9,963 bases of DNA from contig CAMBSA010000036.1 of assembly GCA_945869935.1 (NCBI GenBank), positions 1 to 9,963 on the forward strand, in the 5' to 3' direction. The stretch comes from Bordetella parapertussis (GTDB lineage Bacteria; Pseudomonadota; Gammaproteobacteria; Burkholderiales; SG8-39). The notes beneath the pieces were generated by a model. The model did not search any database. It was given only the letters and a program-made list of their open reading frames with translations, and was not told where the DNA came from. The position numbers and the translations under genes are program-made. Below, in pieces: positions 6,636 to 9,963 of this stretch (positions are counted from its first letter, which is position 1; every line of letters begins with the position of its first letter).

Positions 6636-9512
6636 TCACTGGCAAGCCTCGCATTCCGGGTTGTCTATAGCACAGAATTTCGGCTCTTCCGCCGACGCTT
6701 CCGCTGCCAAACCGGCCGCCCCACCGTCCATGGAGACTGCATTCAACTGGCCTGCCCTGCCAGTCGATTTTTCTGCATGGGTTGCACCCATCGCACGCAG
6801 GTAATAGGTAGTCTTCAAGCCGCGTTGCCAGGCAAGCTTGTACGTCTCATCGAGCTTGCGCCCCGAAGCGACGCCAAGGTAGAGGTTAAGCGATTGAGAC
6901 TGGTCGATCCATTTCTGACGCCGTGACGCACACTCGACGAGCCACGTAGGATCCACCTCGAATGCCGTCGCGTACAGGCGTCGAAATTCACCTGGAATCC
7001 TGTCGATCCGGGCAAGACTGCCATCGAAATACTTCAGGTCCGCGACCATCACCTCGTCCCACAAACCGAGTTCCTTGAGGTCCCGCACTAGATACTCGTT
7101 AACGACCGTAAATTCACCCGAAAGGTTGGATTTGACGTAAAGATTCTGGAACGTGGGCTCGATGCACGCCGACACGCCGATAATGTTGGAGATCGTCGCG
7201 GTTGGAGCGATCGCGAGGCAGTTCGAATTCCGCATCCCGTGCTTTTTGATTCTGTCCCTCAAGGCAGACCAGTCAAGCGACTCCGATGTATCCACGTCAA
7301 CGTACCCCCCGCGCTCGTCCTTGAGCAAGGCCAGCGTGTCCTGGGGAAGGATTCCGCGGTCCCAGAGCGAACCCTTGTAGGTCTTGTACCGCCCACGCTC
7401 CTCGGCGAGTTCGGTCGACGCCCAATAAGCCTGATACGCGACCGCTTCCATCGATTGATCCGCGAACTCCACCGCGGCCTCGGACGCGTAGGGGACGCGA
7501 AGCACATGCAGGCAGTCCTGGAATCCCATGATTCCCATTCCGACCGGCCGATGCCGCAGGTTTGAATTGCGAGCCTTGGATACCGCGTAGTAGTTGATGT
7601 CGATTACGTTATCGAGCATCCGCATCGCGGTCGAGATCGTGGCCCTCAGCTTCTCGTGATCAAGCTTGCCATCCTTGAGATGCGCAACAAGGTTGACCGA
7701 CCCGAGATTGCACACCGCAATTTCGTCTGCCGAGGTGTTAAGGGTGATCTCGGTGCAAAGGTTGGAACTGTGTACAACCCCCATATGCTGCTGGGGCGAA
7801 CGCAGGTTGCAGGGATCCTTGAACGTAATCCATGGATGCCCGGTCTCGAACAGCATCGACAACATTTTCCGCCACAATTGCTGAGCGGGTACCTTCTTGA
7901 AAAGCCTCAACTCACCGCGAGCCGCCTTGGCTTCGTACCCTGTGTAAGCGAGTTCGAACGCCTTGCCGAATTTGTCGTGCAGATCAGGTGCATCCGCCGG
8001 GGAGAACAATGTCCAGTCAGCCCCTTCCATCACCCGCTTCATGAAAAGATCGGGAATCCAGTTCGACGTGTTCATGTCATGCGTTCTGCGCCGGTCGTCA
8101 CCGGTATTCTTGCGCAGTTCGAGAAACTCTTCGATGTCCAGGTGCCAAGTTTCAAGGTACGAACACACGGCCCCCTTGCGCTTGCCCCCCTGGTTCACGG
8201 CTACAGCTGTGTCATTCACGACCTTGAGGAACGGAACCACACCTTGGGACTTTCCGTTGGTCCCCTTGATATGGGAGCCGAGCGCACGTACCGGCGTCCA
8301 GTCGTTTCCTAGCCCCCCCGCATATTTCGCAAGAAGAGCGTTTTCCTTGATTGCGTCGTAGATTCCCTCCAGATCATCGGCAACCGTCGTCAGGTAGCAC
8401 GAAGACAGCTGCGATCTCAAGGTCCCTGAATTAAACAGCGTGGGGGTCGAACTCATGAAGTCGAAGGTCGAAAGCACGTTGTAGAACTCGATCGCCCTCG
8501 CCTCACGGTCAACTTCATTGAGCGCGAGCCCCATCGAGACGCGCATGAAAAACGCTTGTGGCAACTCTATTCGCTGCTCGTCGATATGCAGAAAATAGCG
8601 GTCGTAGAGCGTCTGCAGACCAAGATAACCGAACTGGTTGTCTCTCGACGCATCGAGCGCCTTGCCGAGCTTTTTCAAGTCAAACGTTGCCAGTTTCGGA
8701 TCCAGCAGTTCCGCATCGATACCGCGCTTTATGAACTGCGGGAAGTACTCTGCGTAGCGCTTTTTCATTTCAGAGGGAAACACGTCTTCCCCAAGCACTT
8801 CGCGACGAATGGTGTTCAGGAGAAGACGGGCAGTTACATAGGAATATGCGGGTTCCTTCTCAAGCATAGAACGCGCGGCGAGAATGGCTGACTTCCGCAC
8901 TTCCTCCATCGGAACGCCGTCGTACAGGTTCTTCAGCGTTTCCTGCAGAATGAGCTGCGGTTCTACCGACTTACCCAGCCCCTCGCAGGCAGCCGTAATC
9001 AATTCCAAGAGGCGCGCCACGTCCAACGTGCGCTTTACCCCGTCTTCGACGACGCTAAGCTTCGACCCCGCCGAGTCTGTTCCCCTCTTGAGAGTCAATT
9101 CCTGGGCACGCGCAGACGCACGTTTTTCCCGGTAAAGAACGTACGCCCTGGCCACTTCGTGCTCGCCTGAACGCATCAGCGCAAGTTCGACCTGGTCCTG
9201 AATGTCCTCAATATGAAACGTTCCACCCGCGGGTTGCCGCCGCATCAGTGCAGATACAACACCGTCAGTCAGCTGCCCCGTGAGTTCACGGACTCGTGCC
9301 GACGCTGCGCCCTGGCCACCATTTACGGCGAGAAAGGCCTTGGTGACTGCGACGGAAATTTTCCCGGGCTCAAGACCAACCACCGCGCCGTTGCGTCGGA
9401 TAACTTTGTACTGGGAGAGCGCAGATGAAGCGGTGACGCTTGCAGAGGAGGCCTCGACCAGGCCGGAGCCGGGGTGACTCGCGGAAATCGTTGCGTCGGC
9501 GGCCATCTGCAT
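6636..9512 (-). CDS. nrdA: Ribonucleoside-diphosphate reductase, alpha (catalytic) subunit with two ATP-cones
   Basis: Large subunit (958 residues) reducing ribonucleoside diphosphates. After a Ser/Ala-rich N-terminus (1-33) come a canonical ATP-cone (about 35-128: YKVIRRNGAVVGLEPGKIS) and a second, more degenerate cone-like segment (about 152-240), then the ten-stranded barrel. Catalytic residues: Cys372 (QLSSCYL), Asn584/Cys586/Glu588 in SSNLCTEIT, Cys601 (AVCNLGSVN) as the probable partner of Cys372, and the radical-relay pair Tyr903-Tyr904 (LKTTYYLRAM). The C-terminus NPECEACQ supplies the swinging redox pair Cys954/Cys957, with an extra Cys947 nearby. The double-cone layout is like Pseudomonas aeruginosa NrdA, where the first cone binds dATP to inhibit the enzyme. 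ATG 9512 is chosen because AGAGGAGA lies 8 nt upstream; an in-frame ATG at 9506 is too far from it. Transcription is probably NrdR-controlled. Confidence 0.97.
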   Translation of the reverse strand: MQMAADATISASHPGSGLVEASSASVTASSALSQYKVIRRNGAVVGLEPGKISVAVTKAFLAVNGGQGAASARVRELTGQLTDGVVSALMRRQPAGGTFHIEDIQDQVELALMRSGEHEVARAYVLYREKRASARAQELTLKRGTDSAGSKLSVVEDGVKRTLDVARLLELITAACEGLGKSVEPQLILQETLKNLYDGVPMEEVRKSAILAARSMLEKEPAYSYVTARLLLNTIRREVLGEDVFPSEMKKRYAEYFPQFIKRGIDAELLDPKLATFDLKKLGKALDASRDNQFGYLGLQTLYDRYFLHIDEQRIELPQAFFMRVSMGLALNEVDREARAIEFYNVLSTFDFMSSTPTLFNSGTLRSQLSSCYLTTVADDLEGIYDAIKENALLAKYAGGLGNDWTPVRALGSHIKGTNGKSQGVVPFLKVVNDTAVAVNQGGKRKGAVCSYLETWHLDIEEFLELRKNTGDDRRRTHDMNTSNWIPDLFMKRVMEGADWTLFSPADAPDLHDKFGKAFELAYTGYEAKAARGELRLFKKVPAQQLWRKMLSMLFETGHPWITFKDPCNLRSPQQHMGVVHSSNLCTEITLNTSADEIAVCNLGSVNLVAHLKDGKLDHEKLRATISTAMRMLDNVIDINYYAVSKARNSNLRHRPVGMGIMGFQDCLHVLRVPYASEAAVEFADQSMEAVAYQAYWASTELAEERGRYKTYKGSLWDRGILPQDTLALLKDERGGYVDVDTSESLDWSALRDRIKKHGMRNSNCLAIAPTATISNIIGVSACIEPTFQNLYVKSNLSGEFTVVNEYLVRDLKELGLWDEVMVADLKYFDGSLARIDRIPGEFRRLYATAFEVDPTWLVECASRRQKWIDQSQSLNLYLGVASGRKLDETYKLAWQRGLKTTYYLRAMGATHAEKSTGRAGQLNAVSMDGGAAGLAAEASAEEPKFCAIDNPECEACQ

Positions 9513-9520
9513 AGAAGCTA

Positions 9521-9528
9521 TCTCCTCT
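9521..9528 (-). promoter_or_regulatory. Ribosome binding site of nrdA
   Basis: AGAGGAGA on the minus strand, 8 nt before ATG 9512. It favours this ATG over the in-frame ATG two codons later. Confidence 0.75.
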
Positions 9529-9613
9529 GTTCTTCTTGTCTACATCGAAAACATCGAACCCGGAAACATTGTGTCGGCGTTTTTCCGGTACGCCACGCGC
9601 AAATGCTTCCTGA

Positions 9614-9629
9614 CCACAATATATAGTAG
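9614..9629. promoter_or_regulatory. NrdR box 1 of nrdAB
   Basis: CCACAATATATAGTAG fits all 11 core positions of the NrdR consensus (CWATATATWGT). It overlaps the predicted -10 of the nrdA promoter. NrdR is an ATP-cone repressor that senses dATP/ATP and represses ribonucleotide reductase operons from paired boxes. Confidence 0.85.
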
Positions 9630-9647
9630 TTGAAGTGCACTTCGCAA
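9618..9647 (-). promoter_or_regulatory. Predicted sigma-70 promoter of nrdAB
   Basis: Minus strand -35 TTGCGA (9647-9642; 4 of 6) and -10 TATATT (9623-9618; 5 of 6) with an 18-bp spacer. The start would be near 9611, giving a leader of about 100 nt. Box 1 covers the -10 and box 2 touches the -35, the arrangement expected for NrdR repression. Confidence 0.65.
9632..9643. promoter_or_regulatory. Perfect 12-bp palindrome between the NrdR boxes
   Basis: GAAGTGCACTTC is fully self-complementary and its centre lies within 1 bp of the midpoint between the two NrdR boxes, inside the promoter spacer. It does not match a LexA, Fur or Fnr site that I recognise. It could be an operator for another regulator or a chance palindrome. 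Confidence 0.4.
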
Positions 9648-9660
9648 CTAATTCTAGTGC
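9645..9660. promoter_or_regulatory. NrdR box 2 of nrdAB
   Basis: CAACTAATTCTAGTGC matches 8 of the 11 core NrdR positions, including both outer half-sites (CTA and TAGT). Its centre is 31 bp from that of box 1, the three-helical-turn spacing typical of tandem NrdR sites. It overlaps the predicted -35. Confidence 0.75.
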
Positions 9661-9683
9661 GTGCGTTTTCTATACGCAAGCAC
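9657..9683. repeat. Imperfect dyad upstream of the nrdA -35
   Basis: GTGC-gt-GCGT (9657-9666) mirrors ACGC-aa-GCAC (9674-9683) around a 7-nt centre: eight paired positions interrupted by one 2x2 mismatch. It overlaps the outer end of NrdR box 2 and lies where an activator could bind. Confidence 0.3.
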
Positions 9684-9884
9684 AAGTTGAGGAAGAATTT
9701 CCGGAACGGATTTTGTCGGGCGTGCGATCCGTCCCCCCTCCACGGAGGGCAACATGCGTGCATCCGAATTGCACCAGTGAAATGATGGTTCCGGACATTG
9801 CAAAGTCACGGGACAAACCAATCGGCGGCGCCTCGCCTGCCGGGAAGTTCGCTGTGACGAGCGCGCGGCGCCTTTGATCGCGCG

Positions 9885-9963
9885 TCAGCGCGCCCGAATA
9901 AGGCCCGCACGGAGGCGCGCCCAGTCGAAGTGAATTCCGGGATCAGTCTTGCGCCCGTGCGAG
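9885..9963 (-). CDS. ampD: AmpD, 1,6-anhydro-N-acetylmuramyl-L-alanine amidase (C-terminal end only)
   Basis: Only the last 25 codons and the TGA stop lie in the window; the gene runs off the right edge. They read SHGRKTDPGIHFDWARLRAG and a short basic end. GRKTDPG is the C-terminal hallmark of AmpD: its Lys and Asp correspond to the catalytic Lys162 and zinc ligand Asp164 of the Citrobacter enzyme, and the following FDWARLR is also typical. The enzyme releases the stem peptide from anhydro-muropeptides in the cytoplasm during cell-wall recycling and so affects AmpR signalling where that exists. It is co-directional with nrdA, but the 372-bp gap with a separate NrdR-type promoter argues against a shared operon. 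Confidence 0.85.
   Translation of the reverse strand, partial: SHGRKTDPGIHFDWARLRAGLIRAR

Larger units (their letters stand above)
9513..9884 (-). other. 372-bp ampD-nrdA intergenic regulatory region
   Basis: Contains the nrdA leader of about 100 nt (9513-9612), the NrdR boxes with the overlapping promoter (9614-9660), an imperfect dyad (9657-9683) and, towards ampD, a compact palindrome CCCTCC-AC-GGAGGG (9736-9749). Just after the ampD stop a GC hairpin CGCGCG-N11-CGCGCG (9862-9884) could end ampD transcripts but has no U run. No protein with family resemblance was found on either strand, and no other recognised element lies in 9750-9860. Confidence 0.7.

Noticed and set aside
7656..8312. 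Plus-strand frame of 218 codons inside nrdA
   Set aside because: Antisense to the NrdA catalytic barrel, whose active-site residues are read on the other strand.
9635..9877. Plus-strand 80-codon frame in the ampD-nrdA gap
   Set aside because: It starts inside the nrdA promoter, has no ribosome site and no recognisable family pattern.

Overview
The window reads as ordinary chromosomal DNA from a GC-rich betaproteobacterium. The evidence is the type of class Ia ribonucleotide reductase (a large subunit with two ATP-cones and a betaproteobacterial-looking NrdB), a lysine-rich histone H1-like protein, a hybrid MaeB malic enzyme and AmpD immediately upstream of nrdA. The order or genus cannot be fixed from sequence alone. 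No transposase, phage gene, CRISPR array, tRNA or rRNA was seen.

Left part (1-4243). The 3'-truncated maeB gene (minus strand, running off the left edge) encodes a malic enzyme fused to a phosphotransacetylase-like domain. It is divergent from a plus-strand PLP-dependent class I/II aminotransferase (2357-3529) across a 214-bp promoter region. The aminotransferase converges, with only 18 bp between stops, on a minus-strand membrane-anchored lytic transglycosylase (3548-4243).

Middle (4244-4718). A 475-bp gap without a convincing gene holds an AT-rich promoter-like patch for the transglycosylase and, against the end of the next gene, two long imperfect hairpins (4583-4641 and 4657-4710) that share an ACCGAACGYCTG motif. 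These look like an intergenic palindromic repeat and are the least explained part of the window.

Right part (4719-9963), all minus strand. In transcription order there is the 3' end of ampD, a 372-bp regulatory gap, nrdA, nrdB, a small DUF2442 gene and a histone H1-like gene. The gap carries two NrdR boxes 31 bp apart (centre to centre) that overlap the -10 and -35 of a plausible nrdA promoter, with a perfect 12-bp palindrome midway between them. nrdA-nrdB (44-bp gap) supply deoxyribonucleotides. DUF2442 begins 37 bp after nrdB and may be cotranscribed. The histone-like gene is 60 bp further on, so DNA-precursor synthesis and a nucleoid protein lie in one co-directional cluster.

All catalytic residues that could be checked (MaeB, aminotransferase Lys, transglycosylase Glu, the NrdB metal ligands and Tyr, the NrdA cysteines) are intact. 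No wholly new system is evident. The best leads are the hairpin pair, the NrdR-site architecture and the solitary DUF2442 gene in the ribonucleotide reductase cluster.
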